Below, one piece after another: positions 50,315-59,606 of a stretch of DNA of 64,000 bases; position 1 is the stretch's first letter, and each line of letters opens with the position of its first letter. A program made the translations under genes and the position numbers. Under the pieces are notes generated by a model that ran no database searches, had not been told where the DNA came from, and saw only the letters and a list, made by a program, of their open reading frames with translations. Source of the DNA: Fulvimonas sp. R45. GTDB lineage: Bacteria > Pseudomonadota > Gammaproteobacteria > Xanthomonadales > Rhodanobacteraceae. The DNA lies in assembly GCF_030504985.1 (NCBI RefSeq), contig NZ_JASERU010000007.1:62001-126000 (forward strand). Reading direction: 5' to 3'.

Positions 50315-51099
50315 CAGTCGCGCTCCTTCTCGGCGGCGACGCGGCGCACCGCCAGCGCCAGCGCCACGGCGGCGAGCAGCAGGAACCACGCGACGTCGGC
50401 GCTGGATACCAGCCCGCGCAGCAGGGGTTCGAGATGGCTGGGCAGGGCCAGCCAGTTGACCAGGCCGCTGTCCACGCCGGCGCTCTGCGCGCCGATCTGC
50501 AGCGAGCACAGCGCCAGCACCAGCAGGATCGCGGAGGCAGCCGCGATGGCCGGGTGCGAGGCGAACGCCGAGCAGGCGATGCCGACGGCCGCCAGCGCGG
50601 CCAGCAGCAGCACCATGCCCAGCGCCGCGGCGGCCAGCTTGCCCCAGTCCAGCGTGGCGGCGTGCGCCAGCGCCAGCGGCATCGCCAGGGTCAGCGCCAG
50701 CCACAGCAGCAGCCAGACCATCAGCGCGAGATACTTGCCCAGCACGATGGCGGCAGCCGACTGGCCGCTGCCGAACAATAGCGGCAGGGTGCCCTGGCTG
50801 CGCTCGCCGGCCAGCGTGGACATCGCCAGCAGCGGCACCACGATCAGCGCCAGCTCGGTGAAGCCGAACGGGATGAAGCCGCCGGTGAGCAGGCTGCTGA
50901 GCAGCGGCACGCCGGCCAGGTCGGTGAAACCCGGGGCGCCGGGCAGGGCGGCCAGGCGCACCTGCATGGCGAGGAAGTTGCCCAGCAGCAGCACGAAGCG
51001 CCAGGCCAGCTCGGCCAGGGTCAGCGCGGCCAGCACCCAGCCCAGCGGGCGCACGAACAGGCGGCGCAGTTCCAGCCGCATCACCGCGGACGTGCTCAT
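50314..51099 (-). CDS. ABC-2 type transporter permease (GldF-like)
   Basis: A 261-residue integral membrane protein with six hydrophobic helices. It starts MSTSAVMRLELRRLFVRPLG, contains the STLAGERSQGTLPLLFGSGQ coupling region of ABC-2 permeases, and its last helix is followed by a basic tail. It overlaps the ATPase gene by 4 bp and the GldG-like gene by 1 bp. With them it forms an exporter whose substrate is unknown. Confidence 0.87.
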   Translation of the reverse strand: MSTSAVMRLELRRLFVRPLGWVLAALTLAELAWRFVLLLGNFLAMQVRLAALPGAPGFTDLAGVPLLSSLLTGGFIPFGFTELALIVVPLLAMSTLAGERSQGTLPLLFGSGQSAAAIVLGKYLALMVWLLLWLALTLAMPLALAHAATLDWGKLAAAALGMVLLLAALAAVGIACSAFASHPAIAAASAILLVLALCSLQIGAQSAGVDSGLVNWLALPSHLEPLLRGLVSSADVAWFLLLAAVALALAVRRVAAEKERD

Positions 51100-51845
51100 G
51101 CGGCGCGCGCCCCGGCCATCGCGATGTCGAAGAAGCGGCGCTCCAGCGCGGCGTGGTCGTGCGCGTCCACCGGGCCGTCGTGGCGCAGCGCGCCCTCGTG
51201 CAGGATCGCCACGCGATCGCAGGCCGCGGTCACCTCGCCGAGCAGGTGGGTGGACAGGATCACCGCGGTGCCGGCGGCGGCCTGCTCGCGGATCAGCGCG
51301 CGCAGCGCGGCGCTCTGCACCGGGTCGAGCGCGTTGGCCGGCTCGTCCAGCACCAGCAGGGCGGGCCGGTGCAGCAGCGCGCAGGCCAGGCCCAGGCGCT
51401 GGCGCTGGCCCTGCGACAGCGCGCCGGCGAGGCGGCGCGACAGCGGCGCCAGTTCCAGCCGCTCCACGATGCGTTCGCGTGCCTGCCGCAGCGCGGCGCC
51501 GGCCAGGCCGCGCAGGCGGCCGTGGGCGTCCAGGTGTTCCCGCACGGTCAGTTCCGGCCACAGCGGGGCACGTTCGGGCAGCCAGCCGAGGCGGTCGCGG
51601 GCCAGCTCCGGATGTTCCAGGAAATCCACGCCGCCCAGCCGGATCGTTCCGCTGTCCGGCCGCAGCGCGCCGGCGATCATCGCCAGCGTGGTGGACTTGC
51701 CCGCGCCGTTGATGCCCAGCAGGCCCAGCACCTCGCCGGAAGCCAGTGCCAGGCTCAGCTCGCGCACGGCCGGGCGTCCCGCCCGGCGCCGCGACAGGCG
51801 ATCACATTGCAATACAGGGGTTGAACCGGTGGCGGGCGCGATCAT
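51096..51845 (-). CDS. ABC transporter ATP-binding protein (GldA-like)
   Basis: A 249-residue ATPase. Walker A is LLGINGAGKSTTLAMIAGAL, the signature is ALSQGQRQRLGLACALLHRP and Walker B LLVLDEPANALDPVQ; the H-loop His is in LSTHLLGEV. Where many ABC ATPases have the Q-loop Gln, this one has Arg (LGWLPERAPLWPEL), a variation also seen in GldA-type subfamilies. It is the first gene of the minus-strand operon, and the promoter must be in the 181 bp shared with the divergent desaturase gene. Confidence 0.9.
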   Translation of the reverse strand: MIAPATGSTPVLQCDRLSRRRAGRPAVRELSLALASGEVLGLLGINGAGKSTTLAMIAGALRPDSGTIRLGGVDFLEHPELARDRLGWLPERAPLWPELTVREHLDAHGRLRGLAGAALRQARERIVERLELAPLSRRLAGALSQGQRQRLGLACALLHRPALLVLDEPANALDPVQSAALRALIREQAAAGTAVILSTHLLGEVTAACDRVAILHEGALRHDGPVDAHDHAALERRFFDIAMAGARAA

Positions 51846-52026
51846 TGCATGATTGTCACGGCGGCCCCATCGTTTAACAACCGGCGGCGATCACACTGCG
51901 CCTACCTTGGCTTAACGCAAGGGCGGGGCACGTGACCTACCATGGCACGTTCAGCCGTCCATCCATGCTGGCGGGTACGGAAACCCCTCCCCTAGACTGC
52001 CCCCAACGTACCCGAGTGCTACTTCG

Positions 52027-53220
52027 ATGCTTGATGCCGTACTGAATTTCCTGTCCCACGGCGTGGCCCACGCCAGTTGGGTCGGCATGCTGGTCTACCT
52101 GCTGGTGGTGACCCAGCTCACCATCTTCACGGTGACGCTGTACCTGCATCGCTGCCAGACCCACCGCGGCATCGACCTGCACTGGTCGGTCTCGCACTTC
52201 TTCCGCTTCTGGGGCTGGCTCACCACGGGCATGGTCACCAAGGAATGGGTGGCGGTGCATCGCAAGCACCACGCCAAGGTGGAAACCGAGGAAGACCCGC
52301 ACAGCCCGCAGATCTACGGCATCAAGAAGGTGTTCTGGGACGGCGTGTCGCTGTACCGCGATGCCAGCGAGGTGAAGGAAGACCTGGAGAAGTACGGCCG
52401 CGGCACCCCGGACGACTGGATCGAGCGCGCGCTCTACAGCGGCCACCCGTACTGGGGCCCGGCGCTGATGGCGGTGATCGACCTGGCGTTGTTCGGCGTG
52501 ATCGGCGGCGCGATCTGGGCGGTACAGATGATGTGGATCCCGTTCTGGGCCGCCGGCTTCGTCAACGGCGTCGGCCACTGGTGGGGCTACCGCAACTTCG
52601 AGAGCTCCGACACCGCCACCAACCTGGTGCCGTGGGGCGTCTGGATCGGCGGCGAAGAGCTGCACAACAACCACCACGCCTTCCCCAGCTCGGCCAAGTT
52701 CGCGCTGCGCAAGTGGGAGTTCGACATCGGTTGGGCGGCGATCTGCGCCCTGCGCGCGGTGGGCCTGGCCAAGGTGCTGCGCGTGGCGCCCACGCTGGAC
52801 GTGCGCCCCAACGTGCACCTGCCCGACGCCGACACGCTGAAGGCCGTGCTCACGCACCGCTTCCAGGCGATGACCGACTACTACCGCGGCGTGATCGTGC
52901 CCACCCTGCGCGAGGAAGCCGCCCACGCCGGCGAGAACCTCAAGGCCGTGCCGCGCCGCCTGCGCCGCGCCCTGGCCGACGGTGGCCGCTGGCTGGACAG
53001 CGAGGGCAGCGCCCGCCTGCAGGCGGTGCTGGCCAAGCGTCCCGCCCTGAGCACCGTGTGCGACTTCCGCAACCGCCTGGCGGCGTTGATGGAGCAACGC
53101 GGCGCCGAGCAGGCGCTGAAGGGGCTGCAGCAGTGGATCCACGAGGCCGAGGAAAGCGGCATCCGCGCGCTGCAGGACTTCGCGCAGCGGCTGAAGGGAT
53201 ACAGCGTGGCGACCGCCTGA
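52027..53220 (+). CDS. Fatty acid desaturase (acyl-CoA/acyl-lipid delta-9 type)
   Basis: A 397-residue membrane desaturase with the three His boxes: HRCQTHR (41-47), HRKHH (78-82) and ELHNNHH (ending 217). Four to five hydrophobic helices surround them. An Arg/Ala-rich helical C-terminus of about 110 residues follows. It inserts a cis double bond in membrane acyl chains, which adjusts fluidity. The downstream hairpin 53242-53271 terminates the transcript. It is divergent from the ABC exporter operon. Confidence 0.93.
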   Translation: MLDAVLNFLSHGVAHASWVGMLVYLLVVTQLTIFTVTLYLHRCQTHRGIDLHWSVSHFFRFWGWLTTGMVTKEWVAVHRKHHAKVETEEDPHSPQIYGIKKVFWDGVSLYRDASEVKEDLEKYGRGTPDDWIERALYSGHPYWGPALMAVIDLALFGVIGGAIWAVQMMWIPFWAAGFVNGVGHWWGYRNFESSDTATNLVPWGVWIGGEELHNNHHAFPSSAKFALRKWEFDIGWAAICALRAVGLAKVLRVAPTLDVRPNVHLPDADTLKAVLTHRFQAMTDYYRGVIVPTLREEAAHAGENLKAVPRRLRRALADGGRWLDSEGSARLQAVLAKRPALSTVCDFRNRLAALMEQRGAEQALKGLQQWIHEAEESGIRALQDFAQRLKGYSVATA

Positions 53221-53241
53221 GCGGAGCGCCGGTGAAAACCG

Positions 53242-53271
53242 AAAAGGCCCGCCTCGATGGCGGGCCTTTTT
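53242..53271. terminator. Bidirectional Rho-independent terminator
   Basis: AAAAGGCCCGCC (53242-53253) pairs with GGCGGGCCTTTT (53259-53270) around the loop TCGAT, followed by T and CG. The A-tract on the left gives a T-tract on the minus strand, so it can serve both the desaturase gene and the convergent DUF3016 gene. Confidence 0.88.
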
Positions 53272-53338
53272 CGTTGGTGGCGATGCGGGCCGCCACTGGC
53301 CGCTTGCCGCAGGAGGTGCGGCAAGCGCGCGCCCCCCG

Positions 53339-53860
53339 TCAGAGCTTCGCCGTCCCCCGGGCCAGCCAGCGGTCGATCAGGCGCTTCTCGTAGCGCAGCG
53401 GATCGCTGTCGGCAAGCCCGCCGGGGCTGCCGTACATGAAACCCGCGTCGACCAGGCGGCGGTCGCCCTCGCGGATCACCTTCCCGTCGCTGTCGAGCAG
53501 GCGGAAGCGCAGGCTGATGCGCGGCGGATACATGTCCTTGATGATGCGCACCGGATTCAACGAACCCGCCGTCGGCAGGTAGGAGCCGGCACGATGGAGG
53601 TCGGTGACGACGATGTCCAGCCGCTCGCCCGGCGGCAGCATGGCCGCCGCCCGCTTCTCGATGTAGGCCTTGAGGGTGGCGAGGTAGCCGGAATCCGCCC
53701 GCGTGGGCGCGAAGGCGCGCACTTCGCGGGTCTCGGAGAAATTCTCGGGATGGTCGTAGCGGACGCTGGCGGTGCCGTGGGTGGCGGTTGCGGCGGCTGC
53801 CGCGGCGACGAACAGGCCCAGGGCCAGGCCGAGGAACGGGCGGATGCGGACGGTGGACAT
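53339..53860 (-). CDS. DUF3016 domain protein, secreted
   Basis: A 173-residue protein with a signal peptide (about 1-28, IRPFLGLALGLFVAAAAAAT). The domain matches DUF3016: SVRYDHPENFSETREVRAFA, LKAYIEKRAAAMLPPGERLD, IVVTDLHRAGSY, RIIKDMYPPRISLRFRLLDS and GKVIREGDRRLVD. The family is common in Xanthomonadales and Shewanella-like genomes, of unknown function. The frame is open upstream, but 53860 begins the signal peptide. Confidence 0.85.
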   Translation of the reverse strand: MSTVRIRPFLGLALGLFVAAAAAATATHGTASVRYDHPENFSETREVRAFAPTRADSGYLATLKAYIEKRAAAMLPPGERLDIVVTDLHRAGSYLPTAGSLNPVRIIKDMYPPRISLRFRLLDSDGKVIREGDRRLVDAGFMYGSPGGLADSDPLRYEKRLIDRWLARGTAKL

Positions 53861-53983
53861 GGCGGGCCTCCGGGGTGCCGATGCTGGCGCTACGTTACAG
53901 CAGGGCGCGCGAAGGTGGCGCGAGCGAGGGGGCGCCGGTTGGCGCGGCGCCCCCGCAGTGCATGCCGCCATCGCGCTTTTGTT

Positions 53984-54105
53984 CGTCATTCCGGCGCAGG
54001 CCGGAATCCAGTAGCCGTGCGGCTGGGCTGGCGTGGTCGTGGCTGGACGACCGATTTTTCGTCTGTTGGAAAGCGCCTCCGGCTTGCGCCGGGGGGGGGG
54101 GGGGG
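53984..54105. repeat. GTCATTCCGGCGCAGG element with a 15-G homopolymer in its right arm
   Basis: The left arm CGTCATTCCGGCGCAGGCCG (plus G, 53984-54004) is the same as that of the element at 9903. The right arm CCGGCTTGCGCCGG (54079-54092) is correct up to that point. The expected AATGACGG is then replaced by a run of 15 G (54091-54105). The block lies in the 383-bp gap 53861-54243, which also holds a terminator (54138-54163) and a half copy (54172-54201); 53861-53983 shows nothing else. Confidence 0.75.
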
Positions 54106-54137
54106 CGGCCTTGACGGGGGAGTGCTGCTGGGCAAAG

Positions 54138-54163
54138 AAAAACCCGCCTTGCGGCGGGTTTTG
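54138..54163 (-). terminator. Rho-independent terminator of the rpmB-rpmG operon
   Basis: AAAACCCGCC (54139-54148) pairs with GGCGGGTTTT (54153-54162) around TTGC. On the minus strand the stem is followed by TTTTTCTTT, a good T-tract for the ribosomal protein operon that ends at 54244. Confidence 0.85.
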
Positions 54164-54171
54164 AGTACTTC

Positions 54172-54201
54172 ACTGGATCCCGGCCTGCGCCGGGATGACG
54201 C
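54172..54201. repeat. Half copy of the GTCATTCCGG/CCGGAATGAC element
   Basis: CTGGATCCCGGCCTGCGCCG followed by GGATGACG matches the right arm of the element at 9903-10033 with two substitutions. It sits between the terminator and the rpmG stop. Confidence 0.65.
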
Positions 54202-54243
54202 AACGGCAAGGGCGTCCGCGCGGAGCGCGAACGCGCCGTTGCG

Positions 54244-54411
54244 TCACTTGATCTTGCCTTCCTTGTAGATCACGTGCTTGCGCACGACCGGGTCGTACTT
54301 TTTGAACTCGAACTTGTCGGGCGTGTTCTTCTTGTTCTTCTGCGTGGTGTAGAAGTGGCCGGTACCGGCCGAGGAAATCAGGCGGATCTTGTCGTTTGCG
54401 CCTTTGGCCAT
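54244..54411 (-). CDS. rpmG: 50S ribosomal protein L33
   Basis: A 55-residue protein ([40 protein letters not shown], then [15 protein letters not shown]), full length for L33. It has none of the CxxC pairs, so it is the zinc-independent (C-) form found in most gammaproteobacteria. It starts 11 bp after the rpmB stop, the conserved rpmB-rpmG order. A terminator follows about 80 bp downstream. Confidence 0.98.
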   Translation of the reverse strand: MAKGANDKIRLISSAGTGHFYTTQKNKKNTPDKFEFKKYDPVVRKHVIYKEGKIK

Positions 54412-54422
54412 GATTGTTCTCC

Positions 54423-54659
54423 TTAGACCTTCTCACCGCGGGCACGCAGCTCGGCGATCACGGCCTCGATGCCCTTCTTGTCGATCGTGCGCAGCGCGTG
54501 GTTGGAGACGCGCAGCTTGACCCAGCGGTTCTCGCTGGCGACCCAGAAGCGGCGCTCGTGCAGGTTCGGCAACCAGCGGCGGCGGGTCTTGTTGTTGGCA
54601 TGCGAGACGTTGTTGCCGGTCTGCACACCCTTTCCGGTGACTTGGCATACACGGGCCAT
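54423..54659 (-). CDS. rpmB: 50S ribosomal protein L28
   Basis: A 78-residue protein starting [20 protein letters not shown] with [20 protein letters not shown] and [20 protein letters not shown], the usual L28 sequence and length. It is the first gene of the rpmB-rpmG pair; the AT-richer region upstream (54660-54948) carries its promoter and that of the divergent secB. Confidence 0.98.
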   Translation of the reverse strand: MARVCQVTGKGVQTGNNVSHANNKTRRRWLPNLHERRFWVASENRWVKLRVSNHALRTIDKKGIEAVIAELRARGEKV

Positions 54660-54948
54660 GATGACCTCCGTAGTGTTCTGTTGACCGCCCGTTGGCCAGG
54701 GCGACATCGGCCCAGCGGCGCCTTGCGCCACGCGATGCCGGAGCTGTTGCGTTCGCCGTCGCCTGAAGCCGCATCGCGTCGCGGGCACGCCCTGCAAAGC
54801 CGGGCTGGCGGAAGTCGAGCCGCGCATTCTCCCGCAAAAACAGGTGGCTGCGCAAGTTTTGTCCAGCCGAGCGATGGCGGCGGGCGGGGATGTATGGAAC
54901 AATCGACCCCTTTCGCATACGCAACGTTTCACGACGAGGGGCTTTCCG
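54660..54948. promoter_or_regulatory. Divergent promoter region of rpmB and secB
   Basis: This 289-bp region has no gene. On the minus strand, TTGCGC and GAGAAT with an 18-bp spacer lie near 54855-54825 and are a possible promoter for rpmB; the GC-rich 54680-54810 would be an untranslated leader. On the plus strand, ATGTATGGAACAATCGACC (about 54890) is a candidate secB promoter area. Neither is certain. Confidence 0.35.
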
Positions 54949-55455
54949 ATGGCAGAAGTGACCACCCTGGACCAGGCCGACGGCCAGGCCGGCCAGCCGC
55001 AGCTGGTGCTGCAGAAGATCTACGTGAAGGACGTGTCCTTCGAGGCGCCCAACGCGCCGCAGATCTTCCAGGAAATCGGCGAGACCGACCAGCAGCCGCA
55101 GGTGCAGCTGAACCTGGGCCAGAGCGCCACCGACATGGGCGGCGACCTGTACGAAGTGGTGCTCAGCCTCACCCTGACCTGCACCATCGGCGAGCGCACC
55201 GCCTACCTGGCCGAGGTGCAGCAGGCCGGCGTGTTCGGCATCGCCGGCTTCAGCGAGGCCGACCGCGCCGGCATCATGGGCAGCTACTGCCCGAACCTGC
55301 TGTTCCCGTACGCGCGGCAGCTGATCTCCTCGCTGGTGCTGGAAGGTGGCTTCCCGCCGTTCCTGCTGCAGCCGATCAACTTCGACGCGCTGTTCGCCGC
55401 CGAGCAGCAGCGCCGCGCGATGGGCGGCAACGAGGCGCCGACCCTCAACAGCTGA
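54949..55455 (+). CDS. secB: Protein-export chaperone SecB
   Basis: A 168-residue protein with the SecB core: [60 protein letters not shown] and [20 protein letters not shown]. SecB is a tetrameric cytosolic chaperone that delivers unfolded preproteins to SecA. gpsA starts 8 bp downstream, the conserved secB-gpsA pair. Confidence 0.97.
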   Translation: MAEVTTLDQADGQAGQPQLVLQKIYVKDVSFEAPNAPQIFQEIGETDQQPQVQLNLGQSATDMGGDLYEVVLSLTLTCTIGERTAYLAEVQQAGVFGIAGFSEADRAGIMGSYCPNLLFPYARQLISSLVLEGGFPPFLLQPINFDALFAAEQQRRAMGGNEAPTLNS

Positions 55456-55463
55456 GCCCAGTC

Positions 55464-56489
55464 ATGGCCGAAGCATCGACCCTGGCCGTCCTCGGCGCCG
55501 GCTCGTGGGGTACCGCGCTGGCCGCGCTGGCCGCGCGCAACGGCACGCCCACGCGACTGTGGGGACGCGACCCCCGGGCGCTGGCGGCGATGGCCGCCAG
55601 CCGCCGCAACCAGCGCTACCTGCCCGGCCTGGAACTGCCGGAATCGCTGGCCTACGAAAGCGACCTCGGCGCCGCCCTGCGCGGCGCGGAGGTCGTGCTG
55701 ATCGTGGTGCCCAGCCATGCGTTCGCCTCGATCCTGGACGAGATCGCGCCGCTGCTCGAGCCGGGCGCCGCGATCGCCTGGGCCACCAAGGGCTTCGAGC
55801 CGGGCACCGGCCGCTTCCTGCACGAACTGGTGGCGCAGAAGCTGCCGGGCCGGCCGGCGGCGGTGATCACCGGGCCGTCGTTCGCCAAGGAAGTGGCGGC
55901 CGGCATGCCCAGCGCGGTCACCGTGCACTCCGAGGACGCGGCGTTCGCGCAGAAGCTCGCCGCGATGCTGCACGCGCCCGACTTCCGCGCCTATTCCGGC
56001 AGTGACGTGCTCGGCGCCGAGCTGGGCGGCGCGATGAAGAACGTGCTGGCGGTGGCCACCGGCGTGGCCGACGGCATGGGCCTGGGCCTGAACGCCCGCG
56101 CCGGCCTGATCACCCGCGGCATGAACGAGATGCTGCGCCTGGGCGTGGCGCTGGGCGCGCGGCCGGAGACGCTGATGGGCCTGTCCGGCCTCGGCGACCT
56201 GGTGCTCACCTGCACCGGCGACCTGTCGCGCAACCGCCGGCTGGGCCTCGCGCTGGGCAAGGGCGTGGCCATCGACGAGGCGGTGCGCCAGATCGGCCAG
56301 GTGGTGGAAAGCGTGCTCACCGCCGACGAGGTGATGCGGCTGGCCGCCAAGCACGGCCTGGACCTGCCGATCTCCGCCGGCGTGCGCGCCGTGCTGCACG
56401 GCGAGGTCACGCCGGTCGAGGGGCTGAAGGCGCTGATGGCCCGCGAGCAGAAGCCCGAATACCCCACCGGGCTGTTCGATCCACGCTGA
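55464..56489 (+). CDS. gpsA: NAD(P)H-dependent glycerol-3-phosphate dehydrogenase
   Basis: A 341-residue enzyme. The nucleotide-binding [19 protein letters not shown] opens the N-terminal Rossmann domain, and [20 protein letters not shown] and [20 protein letters not shown] (catalytic Lys) mark the interdomain region; [20 protein letters not shown] is the C-terminal signature. It makes glycerol-3-phosphate for phospholipid synthesis, the substrate of PlsB at 34.1-36.7 kb. It follows secB in the usual pair. Confidence 0.97.
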   Translation: MAEASTLAVLGAGSWGTALAALAARNGTPTRLWGRDPRALAAMAASRRNQRYLPGLELPESLAYESDLGAALRGAEVVLIVVPSHAFASILDEIAPLLEPGAAIAWATKGFEPGTGRFLHELVAQKLPGRPAAVITGPSFAKEVAAGMPSAVTVHSEDAAFAQKLAAMLHAPDFRAYSGSDVLGAELGGAMKNVLAVATGVADGMGLGLNARAGLITRGMNEMLRLGVALGARPETLMGLSGLGDLVLTCTGDLSRNRRLGLALGKGVAIDEAVRQIGQVVESVLTADEVMRLAAKHGLDLPISAGVRAVLHGEVTPVEGLKALMAREQKPEYPTGLFDPR

Positions 56490-56579
56490 GCCGTCGCGGC
56501 GATTTCCGCGGCCCGCTTGCCGGCCTGCACGCCTGGCCTGCTAAGCTCGGAAGTTTCATCGCCCACGGATCGCAGCCGC

Positions 56580-59500
56580 ATGCAGCCATCGGACGAGAAA
56601 CCCCGCGGCGGGCAGGACTCGCCCCACGCCGGCGGCGAGGCGCTGCCCACGCCGTGGCGCCGCCTGCTGGCCGCGCCGGCGGCGGCCGCGGCGCGCGAGC
56701 CGGGCGTGCTGGGCTTCTTCTTCGAGGTGCTGCCCGAGGACGGTGCGCCCTGGGCGCGACTGGACGTGGCCCCGGTGACCCTGGCCGTGGCCGAGCACGG
56801 CCGCTTCGTGCGCCCGGTGCCGCTGGACAGCAAACAGCTGGCGCACGCCGCGTTGCCGCCGCCCGAGCTGCGCCTGGCCACCACCGTGCTCGGCCTGCCG
56901 CAGGCGCTGCGCAAGGGCCGCAGCTACGCGCGGCTGGACGGCCACGTGGGCGACGCGCTGCTGGCCGAGATGCTCGACACCGCGCCGTGCTTCCTCGGCG
57001 GCCTGGGCGGCCTGCGCCTGTCGCGCGGCCGCTCGCACCAGCTCAACTGGCACTGGCAACTGGAGCAGGACGGCAGCCAGCGCCTGCTGCCCGCGCTGGG
57101 CCACAGCCAGCGCCTGCTGCGGCTGGAGGCGCTGTGGTACCTCGACGTCGAGCGCGCCGAGCTGGGCCACCTGGAAGCGCCGGCCGAGGAAACCCGCTGG
57201 CTCGACCTGCCGCCGCTGCGCCACGACGACGCCCCGGCCCTGCGCCAGGCCCTGCCGCACAGCCGGCTGGCCCACCGCGTGCCGCTGCCGCAGGTGCTCG
57301 GCGAATTGCAGCGCGAGGAACTGGCGCCGAAGCCGGTACTCGTCCTGCACGCGCTGACCCGCCATGCCCGCCTCGCCGCCGGCACCCCGCCGCTGGCCTA
57401 TGCGCGGCTCAGCTTCGACTACGCCGGCGAGCGCCTGCCGGGCCGCGGCGGCGAGCCGCTGGTGCGGCGCGTGCGCAACGGCCGGCTGGTGGAGATCGCG
57501 CGCCGCCGCGCCGAGGAACTGTCGGCGATGGAACAGCTCGAACGCGCCGGCCTCACCCCGGGCGTCGACACCGAGGGCCTGCCCTGGGACCTGGCCGACA
57601 CCCTGCCCGACGATGCCTGGCTGTTCCCCGGCAAGGGCCACGCCGGCGCGCTGGAGGTGAACACGCCGGCGCGCTGGCTGGCGCTGCGGCCGCGGCTGGA
57701 GGCGGAGGGCTTCCAGCTCGACTACGCGCCCAGCTTCCCGTTCGAGGTGCTGGACGGCCCGGTGCGCTGGTACGGCAACGCGGTGGAGGACGCCGACGAC
57801 CACGCCTTCGACCTGGAGATCGGCATCGAGGTGGAAGGCAAGCGCCACAACCTGCTGCCCGCGGTGGCGCAGGCACTGGCCGAGCACCAGCTCAACCTGC
57901 GCCCCACGCCGAACGAGCCGGAGGACGCGGTGTGGTACGCGCCGGTGGACGAGCGTCGCCGCGTGCCGGTGCGCCTGCGCGAGCTGCGCGGCATGCTGGC
58001 GCCGCTGGCCGAATACCTGGAGAAGCCGCGGAAGAAGCTGCACCTGCCGCGCGTGCAGGCCGGCCGCCTGGACGAGCTGTCCGAGGCGCTGCCCGGTGGC
58101 GGCGAGCTGCAGGCGCCGGACGTGCTGCGCGGCTTCACCGCGCGCCTGCGCGACGCCGCCGAGCGCGCCAGCGACGCCGTGCCCGCCGGCCTCACCGTCG
58201 AGCTGCGTCCGTACCAGCGCGAGGGCCTGCGCTGGCTCAACGCGCTGGCCGAGGCCGGCGTGGGCGGCGTGCTGGCCGACGACATGGGCCTGGGCAAGAC
58301 GCTGCAGCTGGTCACCCACCTGCTGGCGCTGAAGGAGCGCGGCGCGCTGGAGCAGCCCGCGCTGGTGGTGGTGCCGACCAGCCTGATCCCGAACTGGCAG
58401 GCCGAGGTCGCGCGCTTCGCCCCGGCGCTGAAGGTGCTGGCCCTGCACGGCCCGCAGCGCAGCGACGACTTCGCCCAGCTCGGCGGCCAGGACATCGTGC
58501 TGACCAGCTACGCGCTGCTGCCGCGCGACGTGATCACGCTGAGGAAACAGCCGTTCGCGCTGATCGTGCTGGACGAGGCGCAGCAGGTGAAGAACCCGCG
58601 CACGCAGGCGCGCCGCGCCGCGCTCAGCCTGCGCGCGCCGCGCTGCATCTGCCTCACCGGCACGCCGCTGGAAAACCACCTGGGCGAGCTGTGGTCGCAG
58701 GTGGACCTGGCGGTGCCCGGCCTGCTCGGCGACGAAGGCGCGTTCCGCCGCCACTACCGCGTGCCGATCGAGAAGCAGCGCGACGAGGAATGCCAGGCGC
58801 GGCTCAACCGCCGGCTGGCGCCGTTCATCCTCCGCCGCACCAAGGCGCAGGTCGCGTCCGAATTGCCGCCGAAGACCGAGATCACCCGCCGCGTGGTGCT
58901 CGATGGCCGCCAGCGCGAACTGTACGAAAGCCTGCGCCTGACCCTGGCCGACGAGCTGCGCGAGGTGATCGCCCAGCGCGGTATCCAGCATTCCGGCATC
59001 GTGGTGCTCGACGCGCTGCTGAAGCTGCGCCAGGTCTGCTGCGATCCGCGCCTGGTGAAGCTGGAGGCCGCGCGCGGCGTGCGCGACTCGGCCAAGTTCG
59101 AGCTGCTGATGGACATGCTGCCCGCGCTGCTCGCCGAGGGGCGCAAGGTGCTGCTGTTCTCGCAGTTCACCGAGATGCTGAAGCTGATCGCCGCCGAGCT
59201 GGAGCGCCGCCGCCTGCATTACGTGCTGCTCACCGGCGAGACGCGCGACCGCGCCGAGCCGGTGCGCCGCTTCCAGGACGGCGAGGTGCCGCTGTTCCTG
59301 CTCTCGCTGAAGGCCGGCGGGGTGGGCCTCAACCTCACCGCCGCCGATACCGTGATCCACTACGACCCGTGGTGGAACCCCGCCGCCGAGGCGCAGGCCA
59401 GCGACCGCGCCCACCGCATCGGCCAGGACAAGCCGGTGTTCGTGTTCCGCCTGATCACCGTCGGCACCGTCGAGGAACGCATCGAGGAGATGAAGGCGCG

Positions 59501-59600
59501 CAAGGCGGAACTGGCCGAGGCCGTGCTCGAGGGCGGCGGCGCCCGCGAGCGGCTCAGCTTCGACGAGGGCGACCTGGAGGCGCTGCTGGCGCCGGGGTGA
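56580..59600 (+). CDS. SNF2-family DEAD/DEAH helicase
   Basis: A 1006-residue protein. The N-terminal half (about 1-545) is helical and Arg-rich with unknown fold; a full SNF2 ATPase follows. Motif I is VLADDMGLGKTLQLVTHLLA (about 564-583), II LDEAQQVKNPRTQ (DEAQ at 665), III ICLTGTPLENHLGELWSQ, IV KVLLFSQFTEMLKLIAAE, V LSLKAGGVGLNLTAADTVIH and VI ASDRAHRIGQDKPVFVFRLI. Bacterial SNF2 proteins of this RapA-like/HepA-like type remodel protein-DNA or polymerase complexes. The frame is open upstream to 56517; 56580 is the first ATG. It stands alone between gpsA and lysE. Confidence 0.93.
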   Translation: MQPSDEKPRGGQDSPHAGGEALPTPWRRLLAAPAAAAAREPGVLGFFFEVLPEDGAPWARLDVAPVTLAVAEHGRFVRPVPLDSKQLAHAALPPPELRLATTVLGLPQALRKGRSYARLDGHVGDALLAEMLDTAPCFLGGLGGLRLSRGRSHQLNWHWQLEQDGSQRLLPALGHSQRLLRLEALWYLDVERAELGHLEAPAEETRWLDLPPLRHDDAPALRQALPHSRLAHRVPLPQVLGELQREELAPKPVLVLHALTRHARLAAGTPPLAYARLSFDYAGERLPGRGGEPLVRRVRNGRLVEIARRRAEELSAMEQLERAGLTPGVDTEGLPWDLADTLPDDAWLFPGKGHAGALEVNTPARWLALRPRLEAEGFQLDYAPSFPFEVLDGPVRWYGNAVEDADDHAFDLEIGIEVEGKRHNLLPAVAQALAEHQLNLRPTPNEPEDAVWYAPVDERRRVPVRLRELRGMLAPLAEYLEKPRKKLHLPRVQAGRLDELSEALPGGGELQAPDVLRGFTARLRDAAERASDAVPAGLTVELRPYQREGLRWLNALAEAGVGGVLADDMGLGKTLQLVTHLLALKERGALEQPALVVVPTSLIPNWQAEVARFAPALKVLALHGPQRSDDFAQLGGQDIVLTSYALLPRDVITLRKQPFALIVLDEAQQVKNPRTQARRAALSLRAPRCICLTGTPLENHLGELWSQVDLAVPGLLGDEGAFRRHYRVPIEKQRDEECQARLNRRLAPFILRRTKAQVASELPPKTEITRRVVLDGRQRELYESLRLTLADELREVIAQRGIQHSGIVVLDALLKLRQVCCDPRLVKLEAARGVRDSAKFELLMDMLPALLAEGRKVLLFSQFTEMLKLIAAELERRRLHYVLLTGETRDRAEPVRRFQDGEVPLFLLSLKAGGVGLNLTAADTVIHYDPWWNPAAEAQASDRAHRIGQDKPVFVFRLITVGTVEERIEEMKARKAELAEAVLEGGGARERLSFDEGDLEALLAPG

Positions 59601-59606
59601 GGCGGC

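Noticed and set aside
54091-54105. Poly-G tract as a phase-variation switch
   Set aside because: It lies in an intergenic repeat after the terminators of both flanking transcripts, not in a coding or promoter region.
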